The position numbers and the translations under genes are program-made. From Candidatus Blautia intestinavium (GTDB lineage: Bacteria > Bacillota > Clostridia > Lachnospirales > Lachnospiraceae), in assembly GCA_019113745.1 (NCBI GenBank), contig DXGV01000009.1, positions 1-54,118 of the forward strand: DNA of 54,118 nucleotides, read 5' to 3'. The notes under the pieces were generated by a model that had not been told where the DNA came from, did not search any database, and was given only the letters and a program-made list of their open reading frames with translations. Below, one piece after another: positions 40,489-49,069 of this stretch; position 1 is the stretch's first letter; each line of letters begins with the position of its first letter.

Positions 40489-42978
40489 ATGCGAGGTGAG
40501 AGCTTGACAGGGCTAACAGACGAACAGGTAAGTCAGCGAATAGAAGAGGGCAGGGTAAATGTTGACGAGAATCCGAATACCAGAACGTATAAGCAGATCA
40601 TAAGAGAGAATACGCTGACATTTTTTAACTTTCTGAATCTGGTGCTTCTTATTCTTGTGCTCATGGTGGGATCTTACAGAAACGCTTTTTTTGTAATGAT
40701 CATCGTGATCAATACGCTTATCGGAATCGCCCAGGAGATCAGGGCAAAGAAGACTATTGACAAGCTGGCGATTCTTACTGCAAGAAAATCCGTGGTGATC
40801 CGCGAGGGAAAGAAATGGACGGTTCCCACGGAAGAACTGGTTCTGGACGATATTGTCTGTCTGAAAAGCGGCGATCAGGTTCCGGCGGATGCAAAAATCC
40901 TGGAAGGAAGTATAGAAGTAAATGAATCCCTCCTTACCGGCGAGTCGGACAATCTTCCGAAATCCGAAGGGGACGAGCTGTTCTCCGGAAGTTTTGTAAC
41001 TTCCGGAGAGGCCTGCTGTCAGATCATTCATGTAGGCAAAGATAATTACGCTTCCCAGATCACAAGCGAGGCCAAGGAATTTAAAAGACATAACTCGGAA
41101 CTGAGAAATTCTCTGAACGCGATCCTGAAGGTCATCAGTATTATCATCGTACCTCTGGGCGCTCTGCTGTTTTATAAGCAGTTTTATATGGTGGGAAACA
41201 GTTTCCGGGATTCTGTGGTAAGCATGGTGGCAGGCGTGCTGGGAATGATCCCCGAGGGGCTGGTGCTTCTTACCAGCGTAGCGCTGACACTGGGCGCTCT
41301 GGTGCTTGCAAACCGGAAAACCCTGGTACAGGAGCTGTACTGTATTGAAACCCTTGCGAGAGTGGACACTCTTTGCCTGGACAAGACAGGAACGATCACA
41401 GAAGGAACCATGTGCGTGGAGTGCGTGGAGCCCTACCACCCGGAAAACAGTAAAAAAACGAAAGACGGTGAAGATACAGACGGTGAAGACGGCGGAGAAA
41501 ACGCCGTGTCCCATAAAATGGAGGCGGAAAACGCCCCCGGGGACGATTTAACCGGTATAGAAAATATTGTCAGCAATCTCATGTATGTGCTCAAGGATCA
41601 GAACGCAACGGCGGACGCTCTGCGCAAACGTTTCCCTGCGAAAAAAGATATGGAGCTGGAGCATGTGATCCCTTTTTCCTCTGACAGAAAATACAGCGGC
41701 GCTGTATTTAACGACAGGGGGACATATCTTATCGGAGCTGTTCAGTTTATTTTTCCGGATGGAAACGGGGAGCTGGCTGAACATTGCAGCCAGTATGCCG
41801 AAGACGGACTGCGTGTCCTTGTGCTGGCCCACAGTCCTGAGATGGCAGAAGGAACGGAGCTTCCAAAAGGGCTGGAGCCTGTAGCGCTCCTTCTTCTTAC
41901 GGATGTGATACGTGAAGAGGCACCGGATACTCTTAAATTTTTTGACAGTCAGGAAGTGGATCTGAAAGTGATCTCCGGAGACGATCCGGTAACAGTGGCG
42001 GCTATTGCGAGAAGAGCGGGACTGAAAAACGCGGACCGTTATATTGACGCAACGACTCTTCAGACAGAAGAAGATATCCAGAAGGCTGTGGAAGAATACA
42101 GCGTTTTCGGCCGTGTAACGCCCCAGCAGAAAAAAGAAATGGTTCTGGCTCTGAAATCCCAGGGACACACCGTAGCCATGACGGGAGACGGTGTAAACGA
42201 CGTTCTGGCGCTGAAAGAGGCGGACTGCAGCATTGCCATGGCCCAGGGAAGCGACGCGGCGAAGAATATCGCCAACGTAGTGCTTCTGGACTCCAATTTC
42301 GCTTCCATGCCTCATATTGTCAATCAGGGGCGCCGGGTGGTAAACAATATCCGGACGGCGGCGTCCATGTTTCTGATCAAGACCATGTTTTCGGTTATGC
42401 TTTCCCTTCTGACAATCTTTTTTGGAGAGGCATATCCCTTTGAACCGATACAGATGTCTCTGATCAGCGCCTGCGCGGTGGGAATTCCTACCTTCCTTCT
42501 TGCCCAGGAGAACAATTATGAAAAAATTGACCATACGTTCCTCAGGCATGTCTTCCTGAACGCCTTTCCTGCGGCGATTACGATTACGTCCTGTGTATTC
42601 GCGGTCATGCTCGTCTGTCAGAATGTTTATCATTCCAATGATATGCTGAATACCGCCTGTGTTCTTGTAACGGGATGGAACTATATGGCCGCGCTGAAAA
42701 CGGTATACGCGCCTTTAAACAGATACCGCAAGGTGATCATATACGGAATGCAGTTTATCTTTTTTGCTGCGGCGGTGATCCTTCAGGATCTTCTGTTCCT
42801 TGGTTCACTGGACTTCGGAATGATCATTCTGGTGTTTATTCTGATGACATTCGCTCCGGTACTGATCGATGTGATCACAGGATGGATCAAGGAGCTGTAC
42901 GCAAGGTCGCTGGATCAGGAAACTCCGGGACCCATCGCTTCTTTCCTGAGCAGACTGCAGAATGGAAGACCGCTGTAG
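40489..42978 (+). CDS. Cation-translocating P-type ATPase, CtpE-like
   Basis: About 829 residues. P-type landmarks are the actuator LLTGESD, the phosphorylation motif DKTGTITEG and the hinge TGDGVNDVLALKEAD. The stretch GMIPEGLVLLTSVALTLGAL in the fourth membrane helix has PEGL where Ca2+ pumps have PEGLP/PEGLV, placing it with CtpE-type ATPases, which have been linked to calcium uptake or export; the ion here is not established. An acidic linker, about residues 324-351 (rich in Asp, Glu, Gly), is inserted soon after the phosphorylation site. A TTG at 40504 with AGGTGAG upstream may be the true start; the ATG at 40489 has a weak site. Confidence 0.88.
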   Translation: MRGESLTGLTDEQVSQRIEEGRVNVDENPNTRTYKQIIRENTLTFFNFLNLVLLILVLMVGSYRNAFFVMIIVINTLIGIAQEIRAKKTIDKLAILTARKSVVIREGKKWTVPTEELVLDDIVCLKSGDQVPADAKILEGSIEVNESLLTGESDNLPKSEGDELFSGSFVTSGEACCQIIHVGKDNYASQITSEAKEFKRHNSELRNSLNAILKVISIIIVPLGALLFYKQFYMVGNSFRDSVVSMVAGVLGMIPEGLVLLTSVALTLGALVLANRKTLVQELYCIETLARVDTLCLDKTGTITEGTMCVECVEPYHPENSKKTKDGEDTDGEDGGENAVSHKMEAENAPGDDLTGIENIVSNLMYVLKDQNATADALRKRFPAKKDMELEHVIPFSSDRKYSGAVFNDRGTYLIGAVQFIFPDGNGELAEHCSQYAEDGLRVLVLAHSPEMAEGTELPKGLEPVALLLLTDVIREEAPDTLKFFDSQEVDLKVISGDDPVTVAAIARRAGLKNADRYIDATTLQTEEDIQKAVEEYSVFGRVTPQQKKEMVLALKSQGHTVAMTGDGVNDVLALKEADCSIAMAQGSDAAKNIANVVLLDSNFASMPHIVNQGRRVVNNIRTAASMFLIKTMFSVMLSLLTIFFGEAYPFEPIQMSLISACAVGIPTFLLAQENNYEKIDHTFLRHVFLNAFPAAITITSCVFAVMLVCQNVYHSNDMLNTACVLVTGWNYMAALKTVYAPLNRYRKVIIYGMQFIFFAAAVILQDLLFLGSLDFGMIILVFILMTFAPVLIDVITGWIKELYARSLDQETPGPIASFLSRLQNGRPL

Positions 42979-42987
42979 AATATATAT

Positions 42988-43024
42988 AAAAAATCCCCGG
43001 CCTATTGTGGGCAGGGGATTTTTT
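42988..43024. terminator. Bidirectional terminator between the ATPase and amylosucrase genes
   Basis: AAAAAATCCCC (42988-42998) pairs with GGGGATTTTTT (43014-43024), giving T-runs on both strands between convergent genes. Confidence 0.92.
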
Positions 43025-43038
43025 GTGGGAATTTTTAT

Positions 43039-45366
43039 TTATTTCTGACGGCAGAGCCAGTAGCAGCCGAAAGCCGGGATCTGTACGCCTCTGGCTTCCA
43101 TTTTACGTCCGGAGATCAGATCAAGATACATGCCGTCTTCTTCGTTGATCCAGGCAACCTTGTCATATTCGCTGAAATTGTAGATACCGATGAATTTTTC
43201 GGTGTCATTTTCACGTACAAGGGCAAGAATGGAAGAATCCCAGGTATCCAGCGTACGGAGAGGCACATCGCTGTTGAATACGCTGTGTGAAGTACGGATA
43301 TGTTCCAGTTTGTCCAGGACAGGGAAGAGTTTTCCCTGGACTGTATCGGGACGGTGACGGTTTTCCGCAAGATCCCACCGGAAGTCGCCTCTGTGGATAT
43401 AACGGGAGTCGGCAGCCTTGTCAGGATCGTTTTTGTACGAATAATCATTCAGCATGCCGATTTCATCGCCGCTGTATACTACAGGAATCCCGGACTGAGA
43501 GAACATAAAGGCGTGAAGAGTGATATCATAGCGGATAGCCCGGTCTACGCCTTCTTCATTGCCCTCAAATCCAAAACGTTCAATTCCGCACAGGGAAGCG
43601 GTGGTTCCGCAAAGCCTTGCGTCCCCAAGACGCGGATCGTCATTGTACAACTCTCCTCTTGCAAAGGAATCCGGATATTTTCCTGTAAAGAAGTCGTTGA
43701 GGTATTTTTTGTGAGGAACCTCTTCGATTCCGAAGTTCCGGAGGAAGTCGTAATCCAGTCCCCAGCCGATGTCGTCATGACAACGGAGATAATTCTGGAA
43801 TACATATTCCCTGGGAAGAGAGGCTACAATATCAAGCTGGCGGCGCAGAAGAGAAACATCTCTTGTAGCGACAGTATGCCAGGTGCTTGCCATGGTAGTC
43901 ACATTGTAAAGCAGGTGACATTCTGGTTTTTCCACTGTTCCAAAGTAGGGAACAACTTTTTCCGGAGCCATAACGACTTCTCCAAGAAGAAGCACGCCCG
44001 GGCAGACGATCTCGCAGATCATCCTCATCATACGGACGATAGTGTGTACCTGAGGAAGATTGCGGCAGTTGGTGCCAAGCTGTTTCCAGATATAGGGAAC
44101 GGCGTCAAGACGTACAATGTCCACTCCCTGATTAGCCAGATAAAGCATGTTAAAGATCATTTCATTCAGTACAATAGGATTGCGGTAGTTCAGATCCCAC
44201 TGATACGGATAGAAGGTAGTCATTACATGTTTTTTGATATCATCCAGCCAGGTGAAGTTGCCCGGAGCCGTAGTCGGGAACACCTGCGGACATGTCTGTT
44301 CGTAAAGAGCGGGGATATCATAGCTGTCAAAGAAGAAATAACGGTCCTGATATTCCTTTTCCCCGGCGCGGGCACGCTTTGCCCATTCGTGATCTTCTGA
44401 CGTATGGTTCATGACGAAATCCAGGCATACGCTGATTCCCCGTTTATGGCAGGCGGAAGTCACTTCAGCGAAATCCTCCATAGTTCCAAGCTCAGGCTGC
44501 ACGGTGCGGAAGTCCGCAACTGCGTATCCGCCGTCGCTGCGTCCCTTGGGAGAAGAAAGGAGAGGCATTAAATGAAGATAATTTACATTGCATTCCTGGA
44601 TATAATCAAGCTTTTCCTCAAGTCCTTTCAGGGTCTTGGAAAATGCGTTTACATACATCATCATTCCGGTGAGATCGTTGCGCTTATACCATTTTGGATC
44701 CTGCTCCCTTAAGATGTCTGATGTCTTGAGATCTTCATTTCTTGCGTTGTAGAATTTTTTCAGTTCGGCCAGAAGATCGTTCAGATGCATCATGACATAA
44801 GGATTATCCTGATACAGCTCGCAGTACAGCCATTTCAGCTCGTCGATATGGCGGTTGAGACGGGCCTCGTAAATAGCCTCGTCATCGCGGACAGGAGCAG
44901 CTTTTTTTGCTTCGACTTTTACAGGCTCAGTCTTTTTCGTCCCGACTTTCGCAGGTTCGGTCTTTTTAGTTTCGACTTTCACAGGCTCAGATTTCTTCGT
45001 CTCGACTTTCGCAGGTTCGGTCTTTTTAGTTTCGACTTTCACAGGTTCGGTCTTTTTCGTCTCGACCTTTACAGGCTCAGATTTCTTTGTTTCGACTTTC
45101 GCGGGTTCGGTCTTTTTTGTTTCGACTTTCGCGGGCTCAGTCTTTTTCGTCTCGACCTTTACAGGCTCAGATTTCTTCGTCTCAACCTTTGCGGGTTCAG
45201 TTTTCTTAGTTTCGACTTTCACAGGCTCGGTCTTTTTCGTTTCGACCTTTACAGGCTCAGATTTCTTCGTCTCAACCTTTACTGGTTCCGTCTTCTTTGT
45301 TTCGGCCTTAGCCGCCTCTGCTTTCGGCGCGCTCATGGTCTTCTTTTTTAATCTTTTACTAGCCAT
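43039..45366 (-). CDS. Amylosucrase (GH13_4) with N-terminal decapeptide repeats
   Basis: 775 residues. Residues 165-775 form an amylosucrase-type GH13 enzyme: RSDGGYAVADFRTVQPELG, LDFVMNHT, the nucleophile D421 in IVRLDAVPYIWKQLGT, the acid/base E463 in LLLGEVVMAPEKV, and the transition-state Asp in LRCHDDIGW (529-533). Amylosucrase builds alpha-1,4-glucan from sucrose and frees fructose. Before it, residues 24-153 are 13 copies of KK(T/S)EP(V/A)KVET, charged and disordered. No signal peptide is seen, so it is likely cytoplasmic. AAGGAG lies 6 nt before the ATG. It is divergent from a LacI regulator with an operator between them. Sucrose hydrolysis or isomerisation are alternative reactions. 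Confidence 0.9.
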   Translation of the reverse strand: MASKRLKKKTMSAPKAEAAKAETKKTEPVKVETKKSEPVKVETKKTEPVKVETKKTEPAKVETKKSEPVKVETKKTEPAKVETKKTEPAKVETKKSEPVKVETKKTEPVKVETKKTEPAKVETKKSEPVKVETKKTEPAKVGTKKTEPVKVEAKKAAPVRDDEAIYEARLNRHIDELKWLYCELYQDNPYVMMHLNDLLAELKKFYNARNEDLKTSDILREQDPKWYKRNDLTGMMMYVNAFSKTLKGLEEKLDYIQECNVNYLHLMPLLSSPKGRSDGGYAVADFRTVQPELGTMEDFAEVTSACHKRGISVCLDFVMNHTSEDHEWAKRARAGEKEYQDRYFFFDSYDIPALYEQTCPQVFPTTAPGNFTWLDDIKKHVMTTFYPYQWDLNYRNPIVLNEMIFNMLYLANQGVDIVRLDAVPYIWKQLGTNCRNLPQVHTIVRMMRMICEIVCPGVLLLGEVVMAPEKVVPYFGTVEKPECHLLYNVTTMASTWHTVATRDVSLLRRQLDIVASLPREYVFQNYLRCHDDIGWGLDYDFLRNFGIEEVPHKKYLNDFFTGKYPDSFARGELYNDDPRLGDARLCGTTASLCGIERFGFEGNEEGVDRAIRYDITLHAFMFSQSGIPVVYSGDEIGMLNDYSYKNDPDKAADSRYIHRGDFRWDLAENRHRPDTVQGKLFPVLDKLEHIRTSHSVFNSDVPLRTLDTWDSSILALVRENDTEKFIGIYNFSEYDKVAWINEEDGMYLDLISGRKMEARGVQIPAFGCYWLCRQK
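44908..45297 (-). repeat. Tandem 30-bp coding repeat, 13 copies
   Basis: In the amylosucrase gene, 13 tandem 30-bp units encode KK(T/S)EP(V/A)KVET. Serine instead of threonine occurs at units 2, 5, 8 and 11, an exact period of three units (90 bp), so the array grew by duplication of a 90-bp block. Units differ at silent positions. An open frame on the opposite strand is only a by-product. Confidence 0.93.
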
Positions 45367-45463
45367 AAAATTCTCCTTCCGGTATATTTACGGAAATTAT
45401 CCGCTATTTTCAGCTATAATGCAATTGAATTCCGCATACTTTTTTAGTATTCTTAACAGTAGA

Positions 45464-45479
45464 ATGAAATATGTTTCAT
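45464..45479. promoter_or_regulatory. LacI-type operator between amylosucrase and lacI-like gene
   Basis: ATGAAATATGTTTCAT, palindromic except for one central pair, nearly identical to the operators at 46571 and 46649. It overlaps a possible -10 box TAGAAT (45460-45465) of the regulator, suggesting autoregulation; it lies 98 bp upstream of the amylosucrase start. Confidence 0.8.
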
Positions 45480-45517
45480 AGCATTATTCATATTAATCTT
45501 ACAAGGGGGAGTGAAAA

Positions 45518-46519
45518 ATGTCAAGTATCCGAGATGTAGCAAGAAAGGCAAATGTGGCTGCGTGTACCGTATCCAGAGTCCTGAACGGGACCGCCAATGT
45601 ATCGCCGGAGACAAGAATGCGGATCGAACAGGCCATGAAGGAACTGAATTATATACCAAACGAGCTTGCCAGAGGTATGTTCAAGCAGAAGGCGGGAATT
45701 ATAGCCATGCTTGTCCCGAGTATACGGCATCCTTATTTTTCTTCTCTTGCAAAATATATTGAGGACGCTCTTTACCAGAACGGATATAAACTGATGCTGT
45801 GCAGCACAGGAGACGACGTTGAACGGGAAAAGGAGTATCTGAAGATCCTTAAATCAAATATAGTGGACGGTGTGATCATGGGAACAAACAGCCAGGAGCC
45901 GGAAGCCTATGAGCATTTTGGAAAGCCGCTGGTCATGCTGGATTACTATGTAAGCGATAAAGTGCCTGTAGTGGTTTCTGATCATGCCCAGGGCGGTTTT
46001 CTGGCCGCGCAGGAGTTCATAAAAAGTGGATGTAAATATGTCCTTCATATTGGAAGCGAAGCCGAGACAGAAAGAGTACTTTCCTATGAGAGTCACCGGG
46101 TTCTCCAGAAAACTCTGGAGGAGAAAGGAATCCGTGCAAGAGAGCTGGACATTAAATGGAATACTTTTGATTACGACGGATATCTGGAGCTGTCAAAGCT
46201 GATTCTGGAAAAGTATCCGGAAATCGACGGGATCATGGCTGCCGATATGCCTGCCAGCGCTTTTCTGAAAGCGGCGGTTCAGATCGGAAAAAAGATTCCG
46301 GAAGACATCTGCGTAGTCTCTTATGACGGTACTTTTGTTTCAAATACGAATATTCTGGAGGTGACAACGATCCATCAGCCTATGGAAAAGATAGGGCACA
46401 CCTCTGTGGAGGTCCTTCTGAAGCTGTTAAAAGGAGAAGAACTGGAAAAAACGTACATGAAATTCCCGGTGCAGATAAAACCGGGGCAGACCACAAGAGC
46501 ACATCAGATAAATATTTGA
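45518..46519 (+). CDS. LacI-family transcription regulator of the alpha-glucoside locus
   Basis: 333 residues. The N-terminal helix-turn-helix and hinge are SIRDVARKANVAACTVSRVL and YIPNELARGM; the rest is a periplasmic-binding-like sugar domain (about 60-333) with IPEDICVVSYDGT near the end. Such regulators bind palindromic operators until a sugar or phosphosugar releases them. Three matching palindromes lie at 45464, 46571 and 46649, in front of its own gene and the ABC operon. AGGGGGAG is 7 nt before the ATG. The inducer cannot be read from sequence. Confidence 0.93.
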   Translation: MSSIRDVARKANVAACTVSRVLNGTANVSPETRMRIEQAMKELNYIPNELARGMFKQKAGIIAMLVPSIRHPYFSSLAKYIEDALYQNGYKLMLCSTGDDVEREKEYLKILKSNIVDGVIMGTNSQEPEAYEHFGKPLVMLDYYVSDKVPVVVSDHAQGGFLAAQEFIKSGCKYVLHIGSEAETERVLSYESHRVLQKTLEEKGIRARELDIKWNTFDYDGYLELSKLILEKYPEIDGIMAADMPASAFLKAAVQIGKKIPEDICVVSYDGTFVSNTNILEVTTIHQPMEKIGHTSVEVLLKLLKGEELEKTYMKFPVQIKPGQTTRAHQINI

Positions 46520-46527
46520 AAAACAGA

Positions 46528-46555
46528 TTGACACAGGGGGAAAGTATGCTATAAT
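46528..46555 (+). promoter_or_regulatory. Strong promoter of the sugar ABC operon
   Basis: TTGACA (46528-46533), extended -10 TGC and TATAAT (46550-46555), spacer 16 bp. It is among the best promoters of the window, followed by two operators. Confidence 0.88.
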
Positions 46556-46570
46556 GAGCTTATAAAGAAA

Positions 46571-46584
46571 TGAAACATGTTTCA
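46571..46584 (+). promoter_or_regulatory. LacI-type operator 1 of the sugar operon
   Basis: Perfect 14-bp palindrome TGAAACATGTTTCA, about 10 bp downstream of the predicted transcription start. Confidence 0.9.
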
Positions 46585-46648
46585 ACACTGCTTTATATAT
46601 AACAGGAATAAAGGCCAATGAGAGATTGGTCTTATTTAAAAGCGTTAA

Positions 46649-46662
46649 TGAAACATGTTTCA
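46649..46662 (+). promoter_or_regulatory. LacI-type operator 2 of the sugar operon
   Basis: A second identical palindrome TGAAACATGTTTCA, 78 bp centre to centre from operator 1 and immediately before the GGAGG site of the next gene. The two copies permit loop formation or a transcription roadblock. Confidence 0.9.
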
Positions 46663-46682
46663 AGGGAAAAGGAGGAAAAGGA

Positions 46683-48161
46683 ATGAAAAAATCCGCAAGG
46701 TACTTATGTCTGGCGGCTCTTACCGGAGCGGCGGCAATCTGTCTTACCGGCTGTGGGAAAGTAAAGAAAGACTACGACGTCTATTTCTTCAACCAGAAGT
46801 CAGAGATTGCAGAAAGCCTGGAAGAACTGACAGATAAGTACGAAGAAGAGACCGGCAAAAAAGTGAAGGTATTCACAGTGGGAACCACAGAAGGCTCAGA
46901 GACCATGCGTTCAGAGCTTAAATCAAAAGAATATCCCACATTATTCTCTTCAAACGCCATTGCCTTTGAGGAATGGAAATCTGCCGGATACGCGACCCCG
47001 GTGGAGGATATCCAGAATGAGGAGCTGAAAAGTCTTTATGAAAGTGTTCCGGAAGCACTGAGACTTCAGTTTGAGGGAGAAGGCAACTACGGTATTCCTT
47101 ATAATATGGAAGGATACGGCCTGATCGTGGACGAACAGATGCTGAAGGAAGTCATGGGCGCCGAGGATCTGGAAGCGTTTACAGAAGATTATAAGGCGGC
47201 AAATTATGAGGAATTCCAGAATATGGTTATTGCGCTTGACGCCTTTATCAAAGACGGAACGGCGCAGACTTTTACACTGAACGGCACAGAATACACTACT
47301 GCGGATAAAAAGACGGAGCTTACAGAAAAGCTGAACGGCGTATTCGCAGTGGCAGGGGCGGAAAAATGGACCTACGGCAACCATTTTGGAAATTATCCGA
47401 TCAGTACAGTTTACGAAAACGTATATGACGTAAGAGAATCAGATCCTGACAAGGCGGATCAACTGAAAACTCCCCTTGTAAAATCTCTCCAGGAGCTTGA
47501 TTTCCTTACCAGATATACCGCAGGACCGGACGGAGCCATTGAGAGAGGCCCACAGTACATTAACTCTACAGTAAACGGCTACGACCAGGCGGTACAGACT
47601 TTTGCGGAAAGCAAAGCGATCTTCATTAAAAACGGCAACTGGATCTACACCAACGTAGCGAAGGTAGACCAGAATGTGGCGGACCGTCTTACCATGCTTC
47701 CTATGAAGGTGAACTTCAGCGACGAGGATATTTCGGTAGAAGGTCTTGATGTGGAGAAGATGAACCGTTCCATACCGGAATTTGTTTCCCAGTATTATAT
47801 CATCAACGCCAAAGCCACCGACGAGGAAAAGAAAGAGGCAGAGGACTTCCTGTTATGGCTGAACACCTCTGAGACGGGACAGGATTATATTGTAAATAAA
47901 TTTGCTTTCGTACCGTTTAACGCAGATGAGAGTACAGTCCTCGATAATCCGCTTTCCAATGCGCTGATCACTTACAAAGTGGCGGACGATCTTCTTGCCA
48001 ATCCCTTTGACGCGGTGCCGTCAGCATGGGGAACCGAGTGCTATGGAAAGTATATCATGGAAGAACTGTTCACGAATCCGGATGAATGGAGCGGGGAAGA
48101 ACTTGAAAAGATCGCGGATGAATGTATTGATTACTGGAAATCCGGAATGGAAGAATGGTAA
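46683..48161 (+). CDS. Sugar ABC transporter substrate-binding lipoprotein
   Basis: 492 residues. A signal peptide ends in the lipobox LTGC (Cys at 22), so it is lipid-anchored outside the membrane. The rest is a cluster-D binding protein: DKYEEETGKKVKVFTVGTTE, YGIPYNMEGYGLIVD and a long C-terminal lobe with WLNTSETGQDYIV. Proteins of this type feed MalF/MalG-like permeases with oligosaccharides. GGAGG lies 7 nt before the ATG at 46683; an earlier frame start at 46626 overlaps operator 2. Ligand likely an alpha-glucoside, by the neighbouring glucosidase. Confidence 0.93.
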   Translation: MKKSARYLCLAALTGAAAICLTGCGKVKKDYDVYFFNQKSEIAESLEELTDKYEEETGKKVKVFTVGTTEGSETMRSELKSKEYPTLFSSNAIAFEEWKSAGYATPVEDIQNEELKSLYESVPEALRLQFEGEGNYGIPYNMEGYGLIVDEQMLKEVMGAEDLEAFTEDYKAANYEEFQNMVIALDAFIKDGTAQTFTLNGTEYTTADKKTELTEKLNGVFAVAGAEKWTYGNHFGNYPISTVYENVYDVRESDPDKADQLKTPLVKSLQELDFLTRYTAGPDGAIERGPQYINSTVNGYDQAVQTFAESKAIFIKNGNWIYTNVAKVDQNVADRLTMLPMKVNFSDEDISVEGLDVEKMNRSIPEFVSQYYIINAKATDEEKKEAEDFLLWLNTSETGQDYIVNKFAFVPFNADESTVLDNPLSNALITYKVADDLLANPFDAVPSAWGTECYGKYIMEELFTNPDEWSGEELEKIADECIDYWKSGMEEW

Positions 48162-48178
48162 AAAGGGGGTAGCGGTTT

Positions 48179-49069
48179 ATGGAAAAGTATTATAAAAAGT
48201 GGTTCAAGGTTCTGAGCCTTCCGGCAGTCATACTGTTTGTGGTTGTGATCCTGCTGCCGTTCATCATGGGCGTAGCGTACTCCTTTACTGCGTGGAGAGG
48301 TTCCTACTTCAAAGGATCTGAACACTGGTACGGCGCGCTTGTGGGCCTGAAAAACTATATTAAAGTATTTCATTCTCAGAAATTTATCAGCGCTCTTATC
48401 TACACCATTAAGTTTACGCTTGTGGCTGTTATCGTAAAAAATGTGGTAAGTCTTGCTCTTGCGCTGATGGTGCGCCGTATTGGAAAAGGAATCTTCCGTA
48501 CAGTATTTTTCTTCCCGAATCTTCTGGGAGGCCTGGCGATGGGATTTGTATGGAGTTTCATTTTCCAGAATGTGTTTTCTCTGATGCTGTTTTCCGAGGA
48601 TTCGCCGATCCATATTCCGTTCCTGTGCAACATGCTCCAGGATCCGAACAAAGCGGTGTTCGCAATGGCTATCATGGCAACCTGGCAGACGGCCGGATAT
48701 CTGATGCTGATCTATCTGAACGGACTGAACAATATCCCGGAGGATCTGTATGAGGCCGCGTCTATTGACGGCGCGACGCCGCTGCAGCAGTTCCGCCACA
48801 TTACCGTGCCCATGCTGATGCCGGCGTTTACGATCGTATTCTTCCTGACACTTTCCAGCAGCTTCAAGATGCTGGACGAGAACCTGGCGCTGACAAACGG
48901 AGACTTCGGAACGAGAATGCTTTCTCTTCAGATCCTCCTGACAACAAGAGAGAATACGCCTCCGAACTATGGTATGGCACAGGCCCAGGCAGTTATCTTC
49001 TTTGTTCTGATCGCGGTTGTTTCTATCGCGCAGGTAATCATCACCAAGAGAAAGGAGATTGAGGCGTAA
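48179..49069 (+). CDS. Sugar ABC transporter permease, MalF-like
   Basis: 296 residues, six membrane segments. The cytoplasmic EAA loop EAASIDGATPLQQFRHITVP contacts the ATPase. One half of the import channel with the next gene, which overlaps by 1 nt. The operon has no ATPase; a shared MsmK/UgpC-type subunit elsewhere in the genome is the usual solution. GGGGGT precedes the ATG. Confidence 0.93.
   Translation: MEKYYKKWFKVLSLPAVILFVVVILLPFIMGVAYSFTAWRGSYFKGSEHWYGALVGLKNYIKVFHSQKFISALIYTIKFTLVAVIVKNVVSLALALMVRRIGKGIFRTVFFFPNLLGGLAMGFVWSFIFQNVFSLMLFSEDSPIHIPFLCNMLQDPNKAVFAMAIMATWQTAGYLMLIYLNGLNNIPEDLYEAASIDGATPLQQFRHITVPMLMPAFTIVFFLTLSSSFKMLDENLALTNGDFGTRMLSLQILLTTRENTPPNYGMAQAQAVIFFVLIAVVSIAQVIITKRKEIEA

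Noticed and set aside
41548..42633. 361-residue - strand open frame opposite the P-type ATPase
   Set aside because: Shadow of the pump gene; no domain or ribosome binding site.
43300..44400. 366-residue + strand open frame opposite the amylosucrase catalytic domain
   Set aside because: No family motif; the - strand has all catalytic residues.
44908..45297. CRISPR-like regular 30-bp repetition
   Set aside because: The units are directly joined with no spacers and remain in frame in a coding gene.
44785..45351. 188-residue + strand open frame antisense to the amylosucrase repeat
   Set aside because: It is the reverse complement of the 30-bp repeat array, giving a Phe/Arg/Leu repeat; it has no ribosome binding site and the opposite frame is a clear enzyme.
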